DNA of 64,000 nt from Cyanobacterium aponinum PCC 10605 (lineage in GTDB: Bacteria; Cyanobacteriota; Cyanobacteriia; Cyanobacteriales; Cyanobacteriaceae). The notes under the pieces were generated by a model. That model was given only the letters and a program-made list of their open reading frames with translations, was not told where the DNA came from and did not search any database. Positions 50,320 through 59,407 of the stretch are shown here, in pieces (the stretch's first letter is position 1; each line of letters begins with the position of its first letter). The position numbers and the translations under genes were made by a program. The stretch covers positions 3,720,001-3,784,000 of the forward strand of contig NC_019776.1 of NCBI RefSeq assembly GCF_000317675.1. Reading direction: 5' to 3'.

Positions 50320-52704
50320 TTAATTTCTGTCTAACGCTCCTTTTGGATAAGCGATTCTCTGATGATTAAACTGTTGCCAAACATTTACAAATACTTCTGC
50401 AATAATTGGTAATTCCTCATATTTGATTCCACAGTCATCTAATTGATGATCGCGCCAACGGGCTTTAAAAATCTTATTAACCATTGCCATAGCTTGATCT
50501 GGAGTTGCATTTTTAAGAGAGCGCAAAGCGGCTTCACAACCATCGGCTAACATAACAATACCTGTTTCTCTTGATTGGGGAATTGGACCATCATAGCGAA
50601 AATCTGATTCGTTGATCATGATTTCAGGGTTGTTTTCTTTCTGATTCTTGGCTTGAAAATAGAAATAGGAAATAAGTAAAGTACCTTGATGTTGAGGGAT
50701 AAAATCTCTAATAGCTTGGGGTAGTCCACATTTTTTTGCCATAACAATTCCCTCGCTAACGTGTTTTTTGATAATATCAGCACTTTTCCAAGGATTATTT
50801 ATCATGTCGTGTTTGTTTGGACCCCCCATTTGATTTTCGATAAAACCGAGAGGATCGTGCATTTTTCCTATATCGTGATATAAAGTACCTGCTCTGACCA
50901 ATTCCACATTGCAATGCAAACGACGGGCGGCGGCTTCAGCTAAACTAGCTACAAACATGGTGTGTTGAAATGTGCCGGGGGCTTCTGTTGCTAATCTTTT
51001 TAATAAGGGGCGATTGGGGTTTGATAATTCTGCTAGACGAATGGGCGTAATTAAATCAAAAAATCTTTCTAAATAGGGGGAGATTCCCAAGGCTAAAACT
51101 GTATAAGTTAGCCCTACAGTACCATGCCATAATGCACCGGGTAATAAGGCATACCATACAGTACCTGCGGCGGCACTACCCACCAAATGAACGATGAAAT
51201 AAACACTACCCTGAGTTAATCCGACTCCTGCACCTAATAGGGCTAATTCTTCCCTTGAATGAAGACGACTAGCCATTACACTGGCTAAAATTCCACCAGC
51301 AAAAGAAGGAATTAGATATTGCCATCCCACTGTTTCAATTTGAAATATGGTTAAACCTGTCATCAAAGTAACATGGGTTAAGGCTAAGGTTGGTCCATAA
51401 AAAGTGCTAGTTAAAAATCCAACCGCAGGTAAGGAATTGTAGCCCACATCGACAATACTAATGGCTGGAATTGAGAGACTGAATAACCATATTAATACTT
51501 GATCTCTGCGCCTTAACTTTTTCTTAACACGATCTGCGATCGCCATAAAAGTAATTAAAGACACCGAAACTAAAGCACCAGAACCCAGAATTCCAGTCCA
51601 GTTAATACTTCTACGACTTAAACCAAAATTGTCTAAAAGAATAAAATCACCTTGAGTAATTTTTTCTCCCGCATTGACAATTACTTCATTTTTTTGAATG
51701 GAAACTACTACTGGTTCAATTTCTTGAGCCGCTTTTTCCGCCCTTGCACTGGTTTTTTCTTGATCGATAATTAAATTGGGTTTTAAATTGGGCAATAATA
51801 ATTTCACGCCAATATTAACCAAGTTAGGAGGTAGGGCATTTTCAAGATGAATTTGAACTGTTTGCTCTTTGATTTCTTCTGGTAATCCTGCGGAAATACC
51901 CTGAGTTAAAATTAGCTTTTGGGTTTTTAAAATTTGTTGCCGACTTTTTTGCCAAGTATTTCTATCTAAACTAAATAAAACTTCTTTATCTGCCCTACTC
52001 AAATTATCGAAAGAGATTTTTTGAATTTGTGATTCAATAGTTTGATATTGTTCCCTATATAGCTGTAACTGATTTAAAAGATTTTGGAATTTAACTTCAT
52101 CAACTTGTTGCTTATAATTCCATAATTGTCTTACTGCGTTATTTTCTAAGTTAAGAGGTTGATTTGAATTGACATCGTTAATTATTTCCTGCCATTCATT
52201 CTGTGACAGATTAAATAAATATAATTGAATGGGTGTAGAGATAATTCCTGTAGAAACTAAGGAAATATTCCGTTTTAAACTCCGTAAATTATCGATTTCT
52301 CGTAGCTGATTTTCTAAATTAGTTCTTAATCTATTAGATATATTAGTATCTTCTTGAAGTACAGGTAAAGAACCATTCCGAATTTTTTTCCGCAATTCAT
52401 CGGTGGTTTTTTGATCAACAAAACTACCATCACGGGGGGCAACAATTTTGGCAGGAGAGATAGTGCCAACTGCTAACTCTGGTTGATTGTAGAAACGATA
52501 ACTAATTAATCCCGTTAAACTGGTGACGGAAATAATAATCATTACAGGAGAATGAATCCGACAAATACAACGTAATAGAAAAGGTTGACTGTCTTCGGAA
52601 ACATTATTACTACTAGACTCTTTATTAGAGGTAACAGTAGATTGATGAAGAGATTTATTTTGCCAGTTTTTGATAGTTTTACCGATTAACTGTAAAGCAT
52701 TCAT
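50320..52704 (-). CDS. 7TMR-HD phosphohydrolase, PgpH-like
   Basis: 794-residue membrane enzyme. After a cytoplasmic start come a first helix (about 50-70), a long extracytoplasmic 7TMR-HDED domain (about 80-350, ISPAKIVAPRDGSFVDQKTT), a seven-helix membrane block (about 370-550) and a cytoplasmic HD domain with FQHTMFVASLAEAAARRLHC, YHDIGKM and FIPQHQGTLLISYFY. The layout is that of PgpH, a c-di-AMP phosphodiesterase; cyanobacteria do use c-di-AMP. The metal-binding HD residues are intact. Substrate is inferred from the family. Confidence 0.92.
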   Translation of the reverse strand: MNALQLIGKTIKNWQNKSLHQSTVTSNKESSSNNVSEDSQPFLLRCICRIHSPVMIIISVTSLTGLISYRFYNQPELAVGTISPAKIVAPRDGSFVDQKTTDELRKKIRNGSLPVLQEDTNISNRLRTNLENQLREIDNLRSLKRNISLVSTGIISTPIQLYLFNLSQNEWQEIINDVNSNQPLNLENNAVRQLWNYKQQVDEVKFQNLLNQLQLYREQYQTIESQIQKISFDNLSRADKEVLFSLDRNTWQKSRQQILKTQKLILTQGISAGLPEEIKEQTVQIHLENALPPNLVNIGVKLLLPNLKPNLIIDQEKTSARAEKAAQEIEPVVVSIQKNEVIVNAGEKITQGDFILLDNFGLSRRSINWTGILGSGALVSVSLITFMAIADRVKKKLRRRDQVLIWLFSLSIPAISIVDVGYNSLPAVGFLTSTFYGPTLALTHVTLMTGLTIFQIETVGWQYLIPSFAGGILASVMASRLHSREELALLGAGVGLTQGSVYFIVHLVGSAAAGTVWYALLPGALWHGTVGLTYTVLALGISPYLERFFDLITPIRLAELSNPNRPLLKRLATEAPGTFQHTMFVASLAEAAARRLHCNVELVRAGTLYHDIGKMHDPLGFIENQMGGPNKHDMINNPWKSADIIKKHVSEGIVMAKKCGLPQAIRDFIPQHQGTLLISYFYFQAKNQKENNPEIMINESDFRYDGPIPQSRETGIVMLADGCEAALRSLKNATPDQAMAMVNKIFKARWRDHQLDDCGIKYEELPIIAEVFVNVWQQFNHQRIAYPKGALDRN

Positions 52705-52849
52705 ATTAATTTAAAGTTGTATCACATCAAATGAAATTAATCTTTTAATTTTTTGATCACTCCTCTACTGAACCTTTCTTTATTATACTGAGATCTCGAA
52801 TTGATAAAAATATATAAATCATTTAAGACTGTTATACGAAATTTTTATT

Positions 52850-55822
52850 ATGAAAATATTAATTGCAGATTTTGACTTATTCAAAAAAATAGGAGGCGGA
52901 CAAACTTTTTACCGTCAAATCATTGAAAAAAATCCTCATCTTGAATTTTATTATTTAATTAACCAAGAAAATACTAACAATCCTCGTCCAAAAAATGCAA
53001 ATCCAATCCCTTATCAACCTATTTATGAAATTAATGATCTTAACTATTATCTTAACGTAAATCCCCCTCGTTGGACTTATCGTTCTTTCACTTTAGCTAG
53101 TAATATTGCTAACTCTGTTAAAGATTATGAATTTGATGTTGTGGATGCTCCTGATTATGAACAATATACTCTTTTCTTACGTCCAGCTTTAGAGTATCAC
53201 GGAGTTAAATGTAATAAAGTTGCTCTTTCTCTACACGGAAAAATATCTACCACTTTACGGATGGATTGGTTTGGCTCTAATGAAGTAAATATTCCTCTCG
53301 ATTTAGAGGAAAAAATGCAGTTTAAAACTGCTGATATTCGTTATGGAATTAGTAAAAGTTATTTACAAGAATGGAGAGAATTAGTTAATGTTAAAAGCCA
53401 TTATTTTAATCCCTTACATTTTATTGATTTACCTAAACCTCAGCCTTTAAAAAATATAGATAAAAAAGCTAATTTATATTTTATTGGTAGAACAGAAAAA
53501 AGAAAAGGAGCAGATATTTTTGTTAATTTAGTTTGGTGGCTATCTCCTCATAACTATAGTGAAGCAACTATTATTGGACCTCATAGTTATAGTGAATTTG
53601 GACAATCTTCTCAAGATTTATTACAGGAGATGATTAATAAAAGATTAGTTAATATCGAAATTAAATCATCAAAACCAAGAGAAGAGTTAAAGCAAATTTT
53701 TGCTCAACCTGCTATTATTTTTCTTCCTTCTCGCTATGATACTCTTAATTTATTAGCGTTAGAATCTCTTTTTTCAGGATGTCCTACAGCTATCGGTAGT
53801 GGTGCTGGCGTTTGTCAATTTTTAGAAGAAAATTTCCCTCAATTACCCTGGATTAAAATAGATGTAGAAAATACTTATGAATGTTTACCTAAGTTAGCAG
53901 ATGTTTTAGAAAATTATCAAGAATATAGAGAGAAATTAAATCGAGCGTTAATTGATATTGATACTTCTACTAATGATCCTAATTTAACAGAAATTTATCA
54001 AGCAGAAAGTGATGTTGAAAAGGATACTGCTTTGGAATTAAAACAATGGTATTTACAGTTAATTGATTATTGGCAACATCGCCCTGAAAATAAAAATATT
54101 ATCAAAAATAATGCTACTAAATTAATGCAAAAAGTGGTTAGACCTACTGTTAGTAAATTAAAGAATAAAGCCACTGATTACGCAGAAAATAATCGAGCAT
54201 CTCAGTTAATTAAATCGCCTTTTCTTGCTTCCCAATATCATAAGGTATTTACTCTAAGTGAACAAACGGAATTAGAGATAGAAAAAAAATTGCAACAAGT
54301 TTGGAACTTTGTAGAAACTGTTGAACCAGAGGCAAAGGGAATTAAAGGAAAAATTCAGAGTGCTTTTAGGATTGATAGAGTGAGAGTTTGGCGAGAAATT
54401 GCTCGTTTAGAAAGGATGAGAAATAATGATTTAGTGGCGGCAACCTATTTACTTAGAAGTATGCGAACTTTAGGTTATGATAAGTTTAATGAGTTACCCT
54501 ATGTCTTAAAAATTTTAGAGGAAAAAGGCTTTAAATCAGAGGCAAAAGCTACAGAAGTGATGTTTAAAGACATTAATCAACAAACAGAAAATGCCTTAGA
54601 TTTTCTCAATACAACTTATACTAATTTGCTAAAATATGACCGTGAAGAATATGAAATTATAGACGATAGGAGAGATAAAAATAGTTATAAAGTATCAGTA
54701 ATCGTTTCTCTTTATAATGCCGCTCCTAAATTACCTTTATTTTTACGGGTTTTGGCACAACAAACTCTGGCAAAAACAGGAGATATGGAAGTAATTTTAA
54801 TGGATAGTGGTTCACCTGATGAGGAATATCAGGTATTTTTAGCCCTAGCGGATGAGTTAAAGTTACCCATTGTATATTTTAGATCACATCAAAGGGAAAC
54901 CATCCAAAAAGCGTGGAATCGGGCAATTTTAGAGGTGCGATCGCACTATATCACCTTTTTAGGAGTGGATGAGACGATTATTCCCGAATGTTTAGAAGTC
55001 CTTGCTGAAGAATTAGATAAAGATGAAGAGACAGATTGGGTCATTGCCCATAGTTTAGTAACCGAAGTGGATTTACAAGGTAATCATTTTCAGGATATTA
55101 TGCTTTATAATCGGGCTAATTATGACCAGAATTTAGAATACTTAGAAACCTGCTACCTTTCTTTAGTGGGAGGATTGTACAGAAAAAATATCCACGATAA
55201 ATATGGTTATTATGATCCAACTTATCGAGGGGCAGGAGATACAGAATTTAAAAACCGAGTTTTGCCTCATATAAAAACAAAAATGGTTAATCGAGTTTTA
55301 GGGTTATTCTGGAATTATCCCGATGCCCGTACCACTCAAAGTCCGATGGCAGAAGTAGAGGATATTCGGGCTTGGTATCTTCATCGCAGTTTAGGGGGAG
55401 TTAAATATGCTTTTGCCAATAAAAATCCTGATGTGGTGGAAGAGTTTTTATATCATGCTTTAGCTTATCGTAAGTCTTATTGTGGACATATTAGCAGTGA
55501 TATTGAGTATGCTTACAATCTTTGTCAATTTTTAGCAGAAATTAAGCCTACATCGCCTTTATTACAATTTAAACCTAGCATTGAACAGCTTTTAACGGCA
55601 TATCGACAGTTAGACTGGTTAGAAAATACGGAAACTTTTACGGCGACTAAAACTCTTTGGAAAACCCGTCAATTAGCGAAAAATACGGAAGATTTACACC
55701 GCAAAATAGCTCTTAAATTAGGTAATGGTAACTTTAATCCTAACTATGACATTTTCCATGATAATCGTCATGAACAACATGCCAATCTCTGGAAAACTGA
55801 ATTGAGTTTAATTAATCGTTAG
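52850..55822 (+). CDS. Large bifunctional glycosyltransferase (GT4-like plus GT2)
   Basis: 990 residues with two sugar-transfer modules. Residues 1-400 form a GT-B-like domain: FKKIGGGQTFYRQIIEKNPH, YFIGRTEKRKGADIFVNLVW, then LPSRYDTLNLLALESLFSGC with a donor-site glutamate. Residues 420-600 are helical and unassigned. Residues 610-830 form a GT-A/GT2 domain: KVSVIVSLYNAAPKLPLFLR, VILMDSGSPDEEYQVF, FLGVDETIIPECL, where an acidic DxE replaces the usual DxD. Probably makes an exopolysaccharide or envelope glycan. Followed 45 bases later by a small membrane protein. Confidence 0.85.
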   Translation: MKILIADFDLFKKIGGGQTFYRQIIEKNPHLEFYYLINQENTNNPRPKNANPIPYQPIYEINDLNYYLNVNPPRWTYRSFTLASNIANSVKDYEFDVVDAPDYEQYTLFLRPALEYHGVKCNKVALSLHGKISTTLRMDWFGSNEVNIPLDLEEKMQFKTADIRYGISKSYLQEWRELVNVKSHYFNPLHFIDLPKPQPLKNIDKKANLYFIGRTEKRKGADIFVNLVWWLSPHNYSEATIIGPHSYSEFGQSSQDLLQEMINKRLVNIEIKSSKPREELKQIFAQPAIIFLPSRYDTLNLLALESLFSGCPTAIGSGAGVCQFLEENFPQLPWIKIDVENTYECLPKLADVLENYQEYREKLNRALIDIDTSTNDPNLTEIYQAESDVEKDTALELKQWYLQLIDYWQHRPENKNIIKNNATKLMQKVVRPTVSKLKNKATDYAENNRASQLIKSPFLASQYHKVFTLSEQTELEIEKKLQQVWNFVETVEPEAKGIKGKIQSAFRIDRVRVWREIARLERMRNNDLVAATYLLRSMRTLGYDKFNELPYVLKILEEKGFKSEAKATEVMFKDINQQTENALDFLNTTYTNLLKYDREEYEIIDDRRDKNSYKVSVIVSLYNAAPKLPLFLRVLAQQTLAKTGDMEVILMDSGSPDEEYQVFLALADELKLPIVYFRSHQRETIQKAWNRAILEVRSHYITFLGVDETIIPECLEVLAEELDKDEETDWVIAHSLVTEVDLQGNHFQDIMLYNRANYDQNLEYLETCYLSLVGGLYRKNIHDKYGYYDPTYRGAGDTEFKNRVLPHIKTKMVNRVLGLFWNYPDARTTQSPMAEVEDIRAWYLHRSLGGVKYAFANKNPDVVEEFLYHALAYRKSYCGHISSDIEYAYNLCQFLAEIKPTSPLLQFKPSIEQLLTAYRQLDWLENTETFTATKTLWKTRQLAKNTEDLHRKIALKLGNGNFNPNYDIFHDNRHEQHANLWKTELSLINR

Positions 55823-55867
55823 AAAGTATGAAGCTATCAGCAACACTAATATATTTTTGTCTAAATC

Positions 55868-56254
55868 ATGAACAAAGCTGATCAAAATATGCCTGAAGTT
55901 ACAGAAGCACAAATAGAAAGGTTATATCAATTAAAGATATATCTTCGTTGGATTTTGGTTGTATGTGCTTGGATACTAATTTTACCATGGTCATTGTGGC
56001 AATTTAGAGAAACAATTTCTCTTTGTCAGGAAAGATGCACTTGGGCGGCGATTCGAGTAGGAATTGAATTTACTCCTTTAGGGGCGTTAGGAATTGCTTT
56101 TTGTATGGGCTTTACTACTTCTGTGTTAGTCTGGCAAAGTCTTCATATTCTTCGAGGAGGATTGTCGAATAAAGAGAAATATTATCTTCGTCAAGAAATG
56201 GTTAAAATTCTTCAACAAGGAGAAAAACACTGGCTTTATCGTTATTTTCATTAG
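55868..56254 (+). CDS. Hypothetical two-helix membrane protein
   Basis: 128 residues, unrecognised. Two hydrophobic segments (about 28-48, WILVVCAWILILPWSLW, and 75-97, LGALGIAFCMGFTTSVLVW) are separated by a loop with two cysteines (SLCQERCTW). The N- and C-terminal tails are charged and probably cytoplasmic. It follows the large glycosyltransferase by 45 bases on the same strand, probably co-transcribed, so a role in the same glycan pathway is a guess. Confidence 0.65.
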   Translation: MNKADQNMPEVTEAQIERLYQLKIYLRWILVVCAWILILPWSLWQFRETISLCQERCTWAAIRVGIEFTPLGALGIAFCMGFTTSVLVWQSLHILRGGLSNKEKYYLRQEMVKILQQGEKHWLYRYFH

Positions 56255-56293
56255 AGACTAATTTGACAACCCCTCTATATCTCCTCTTTTACC

Positions 56294-56467
56294 AGGGGTT
56301 TTTCAAAGTCAGGGCAAAATTATCTTGCCCTCACCCCCAACCCCTCTCCCACAGTAGAGGGGAGCGTTTTTTCTTAATAATTGATTAATTAATACTTAAA
56401 AACTCCTGTATATGTTACTATTTGTTAGTTTCAAAAATTGACATTTTTGAGAATGAAAAAACCATGC
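56294..56467. repeat. MITE-like element with GCAGGGTTTTTT ends, copy 2
   Basis: Inverted relative to copy 1 at 31356-31531. Nearly identical along the whole length (GCAAAATTATCTTGCCCTCA, CCCCTCTCCCACAGTAGAGG, TATGTTACTATTTGTTAG), with slightly mutated ends (AGGGGTTTTTCA ... GAAAAAACCATGC). It lies 10 bases from another element. Confidence 0.8.
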
Positions 56468-56475
56468 TCGAGAGG

Positions 56476-56639
56476 CAGGGCTGTTTCAAAATAAAAAATT
56501 AGGTTAACTGAGATTAAGTAAGAGTAAGATATACAAGGATTTTTTTCTATTAGTTAAAACTTTATGAACAAAAATCCCCTCATCTCCCTCTCTCCCTATC
56601 TCCCGCTCTTTTTTCTTTCTCGAAAATGAAACAGCCCTG
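56476..56639. repeat. MITE-like element with GGGCTGTTTCA ends, copy 2
   Basis: CAGGGCTGTTTCA and TGAAACAGCCCTG are perfect 13-base inverted ends. The interior contains TTAGGTTAACTGAGATTAAG and the C/T-rich CATCTCCCTCTCTCCC. Inverted relative to the copy at 48551. No ORF. Confidence 0.85.
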
Positions 56640-56721
56640 GGGATAAAAGGGGGTTTTTTTAAGGGGAGACACAGAGGGGTTTGCCTCTTGCCCTTTGCCC
56701 TTTAAACTATACACTTTGCTT

Positions 56722-57480
56722 CTAGCTCTTACTCATCTTTTCTGCCATCTGTTTAGTCATAGTGATTAATTCGGTTGGTACTAACATAACTGTAGTAGTA
56801 TTATTTTCTGTACCGATTTCCGTTAAAGTTTGTAGTCTTCTCAACTCAAGGGCGATGGGATTTTCTGCAATTTGATTACTAGCTTCAGAAAGCATTAAAG
56901 AGGCTTCTTTTTCTGCGGAGGCTTTAATCAGTCTTGCCCGTTTTTCTCTGATGGCTTCTGCTTCCTGTGCCATTGCTCTTTGCATAGATTGGGGAATCTC
57001 TACATCCTTCATTTCTACTCTTTCAATGACTATACCCCAAGGATCAGTAATCTCATCAACTATTTCTTGGATTTGATGATTAATTTTGTCTCGATTTCGT
57101 AGTATATCATCTAAAATATTTTGTCCAACTACATTACGCAGGGTAGTCATAGAGGCTTGATAAACTGCAAATTCATAGTTTTCGATACGATTGATAGCGC
57201 GATCGGGATCTAAAACTCTGTAGTATAATACTGCATTAACTCTAACAGTGACACTATCGGCGGTAATGGTTTCTTGAGATTGTATGTCAACTGTTTTTGT
57301 ACGAATATCAATTTTTGCTTTTTGATCAATCAGAGGAATTGTCCAATAAATACCAGGTCCTTTGATGCCACTCATTCTCCCTAAACGAAAAATAACCCCT
57401 CTTTCATATTCTCGATCGACTTTAAAGCCTGTAAGGGCAAAAATTACAACGGGGATGACTATGCTGACTAGGGCTTCCAT
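56722..57480 (-). CDS. SPFH/band 7 (slipin/stomatin-like) membrane protein
   Basis: 252 residues: an N-terminal hydrophobic anchor (VSIVIPVVIFALTGF), then the band 7 domain (REYERGVIFRLGRMSGIKGP, IDIRTKTVDIQSQETITADS, VTVRVNAVLYYRVLDPDRAI) and a coiled coil (AMAQEAEAIREKRARLIKAS). Slipins form large membrane-associated rings and often partner an NfeD protein; no NfeD gene is adjacent. Function in cyanobacteria is poorly known. Confidence 0.92.
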   Translation of the reverse strand: MEALVSIVIPVVIFALTGFKVDREYERGVIFRLGRMSGIKGPGIYWTIPLIDQKAKIDIRTKTVDIQSQETITADSVTVRVNAVLYYRVLDPDRAINRIENYEFAVYQASMTTLRNVVGQNILDDILRNRDKINHQIQEIVDEITDPWGIVIERVEMKDVEIPQSMQRAMAQEAEAIREKRARLIKASAEKEASLMLSEASNQIAENPIALELRRLQTLTEIGTENNTTTVMLVPTELITMTKQMAEKMSKS

Positions 57481-57654
57481 TTGGCTATCTCCTTATAACA
57501 ATTTGGGAAATTTGGCAATAAGGTTCGTTTTAATTAATCTTTAACTGCCTTAGTTCTATTCTAATTTCTATTTCCCTAGAGTTTTCACTTAGATTTGTCC
57601 ACCGAATTAAACTCAACAAATTCATAATTTGATTAAAAAGACTTTTCTCCTTTC

Positions 57655-57738
57655 CTCATTACCCTCCTAAACCTAAAACCTGCTATCCAATAACTGATAC
57701 CCACCCTTATCCGATATTCTTAAACCGAACTGAGGTTA
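57655..57738. repeat. One-ended TAACCT-family repeat
   Basis: Right part of a family member: CCTAAAACCTGCTATCC, then CACCCTTATCCGATATTC, ending AACCGAACTGAGGTTA. The left terminus cannot be located. It lies in the 404-base divergent gap between the SPFH gene and glbN; the remainder presumably holds both promoters. Confidence 0.65.
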
Positions 57739-57884
57739 ATATCATCCTCCTGTTTTATGCAAAATTAACATTAATTTTATGCACTTATTGTATTTTACTC
57801 ACTCATATTCCTGATGAATGTGAGAAGATATTAATAATTGCTAAATAGCAATATAGCAATGAATCAAAATAGGAGTATTTCATC

Positions 57885-58259
57885 ATGAGTAGTTTGTACG
57901 AAAAATTAGGCGGTAAAGAAGCTGTAGATATTGCAGTCGATAAGTTCTATGATAAGGTGTTAAAGGATGACCGAGTTAATTATTTCTTTGCCAATACGGA
58001 TATGAAGAAACAAAAAGCTCATCAAAAGGCTTTTATGACTTATGCTTTTGGAGGTCCTGATACTTTTTCTGGTAGAGATATGCGAGAATCCCATAAACAT
58101 TTAGTAGATAATATGGGTTTAACGGATGTTCATTTTGATGCGATCGCAGAAAATTTGATCAATACTCTCAAAGAGTTAGGTATCGAACAAAATTTAATTG
58201 ACGAAGTTGGGGCGATTGTCGGGGCTGTATCCCATCGAAATGATGTTTTAAACCGATAG
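57885..58259 (+). CDS. glbN: Group I truncated hemoglobin (cyanoglobin)
   Basis: Small 2-on-2 globin, 124 residues, thought to detoxify reactive nitrogen or oxygen species. It aligns almost residue for residue with Synechocystis GlbN: distal-side His46 (KAHQKAF), proximal His70 (RESHKHL) and His117 (AVSHRND), the residue that covalently attaches to the heme vinyl in Synechocystis, are all at identical positions. An AGGAG Shine-Dalgarno lies 13 bases upstream of the ATG. Convergent with psaL. Confidence 0.96.
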   Translation: MSSLYEKLGGKEAVDIAVDKFYDKVLKDDRVNYFFANTDMKKQKAHQKAFMTYAFGGPDTFSGRDMRESHKHLVDNMGLTDVHFDAIAENLINTLKELGIEQNLIDEVGAIVGAVSHRNDVLNR

Positions 58260-58270
58260 AAAAAACAAAA

Positions 58271-58293
58271 CCCTCTCTTAATTTTGGAGAGGG
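58271..58293. terminator. Bidirectional terminator between glbN and psaL
   Basis: CCCTCTC (58271-58277) and GAGAGGG (58287-58293) form a 7-bp stem, with an A-rich stretch on the left and TTGAATTTT on the right, suiting termination in both directions in this 62-base convergent gap. Confidence 0.7.
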
Positions 58294-58321
58294 ATTGAAT
58301 TTTAACAGTAATTAACCGATG

Positions 58322-58813
58322 TTATGAAGACCAAATGTTACTAGCAACTTCAATTAAAGGCTGTAAATGGGGAGTTTGACAGAGGAAGAAAGCGAAAAAC
58401 GCACCGCCACAACCACCTAATAAAAAGCCACCAGCAAATTCACTCCAACCTTCTTTAGTAGCTAAATCCATAGGTACTTCAGGAGTGGTCAAAGTTTCAG
58501 TAGGTTTGCTTACTCCCACCGCACCATAAATGGATAGGCAGATGGTAAGAATAGAAACTAAACCAATAGTTGCTAATAAACCAGCAGTAGGTCCATATTC
58601 AGTTAAACGTAAAGGACCTAAAACGGCAAAAGGTCCATATAGTAAGTAACCGTGTGCCATACCTACTTCTAAACCACGACGGTTAGGAGATAAACCTTTG
58701 CGATATGCAGGTAAAGCATTAATAAAAGCCTTAGTAAAAGCAGATCCATTAATGGGAGTAGAGAGGTTTCCTACTTGGGGATCTCCACCGTGGTTTACTA
58801 CGTCTATACTCAT
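58322..58813 (-). CDS. psaL: Photosystem I reaction centre subunit XI
   Basis: Membrane subunit that holds photosystem I trimers together. 163 residues, the usual cyanobacterial size. Key blocks are VGNLSTPINGSAFTKAFINA, LPAYRKGLSPNRRGLEVGMA, HGYLLYGPFAVLGPLRLTEY and the C-terminal FAGGFLLGGCGGAFFAFFLC helix. The AAGGAGAT ribosome binding site is at 58827-58834. It is transcribed divergently from psaI, 181 bases apart. Confidence 0.98.
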   Translation of the reverse strand: MSIDVVNHGGDPQVGNLSTPINGSAFTKAFINALPAYRKGLSPNRRGLEVGMAHGYLLYGPFAVLGPLRLTEYGPTAGLLATIGLVSILTICLSIYGAVGVSKPTETLTTPEVPMDLATKEGWSEFAGGFLLGGCGGAFFAFFLCQTPHLQPLIEVASNIWSS

Positions 58814-58994
58814 TGTTTTTTATACGATCTCCTTAAATTGGTTATCAAATAATTAAGTATTTTTAGCTTACTTTAACTTGATCGGAGTCTATTCACATTT
58901 TTTTGTTAAGAATCTTTATATTTGATTCTTTTTGGTTAAACTTAGCAGTAATATCCATCTAGGTTAACTTTTTTTAGTATAGGAAAATAAAAAA

Positions 58995-59114
58995 ATGATT
59001 CTTGGAGATTTTGCGGCTTCTTTCTTACCTGCCATTTTAGTTCCTGCTGTTGGCTTAGTTATGCCTGCTGTTGTAATGGGATTATTATTCTTACAAATCG
59101 AAAGCGAGGCGTAA
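58995..59114 (+). CDS. psaI: Photosystem I reaction centre subunit VIII
   Basis: 39-residue single-helix subunit of photosystem I that packs against PsaL. The ORF reads [20 protein letters not shown], then [19 protein letters not shown]. The (A/Y)ASFLPxIL(V/I)P...PAVxMGLLFxxIE pattern is diagnostic of PsaI. The AGGAAAAT 10 bases before the ATG may be its ribosome site. Placed head-to-head with psaL, so the two share a divergent promoter region (58814-58994). Confidence 0.95.
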   Translation: MILGDFAASFLPAILVPAVGLVMPAVVMGLLFLQIESEA

Positions 59115-59188
59115 TGTTTTAGGTGTTAGGGTTTAGGTGTTAGGTTTTAGTAGATTTTACCTCTATAACGGATATTAAGGCTTATGAA

Positions 59189-59407
59189 TTGTTAAAAATT
59201 CCTGAGTTATGGATTTATCGTCAAGAAATTTTGATTATTTATATCTGGAAAAAAGAGGGTTATTTAGACAGTGATAAAAGTCGTTTATTTCCTGATATAG
59301 ATGTGAAGAATATTTTGCCCAATTATGTGGAGTTGGCATGGAAACAGGGTTCAAGCATCGCTTTACGACAATTTAGTCAAAACCTAATTGATTCAACTAA
59401 AATTTAG
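59189..59407 (+). pseudogene. Uma2 (DUF820) C-terminal remnant
   Basis: The frame gives ELWIYRQEILIIYIWKKEGY, then SRLFPDIDVKNILPNYVELA, which matches the last third of Uma2 proteins (W-x-Y-D...L-IPDYVE). The N-terminal nuclease core is missing, and the preceding sequence consists of TTAGGTGTTAGG-type repeats. It is thus a decayed fragment next to psaI; its TAG overlaps the stop of the O-methyltransferase gene on the other strand. Confidence 0.65.
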
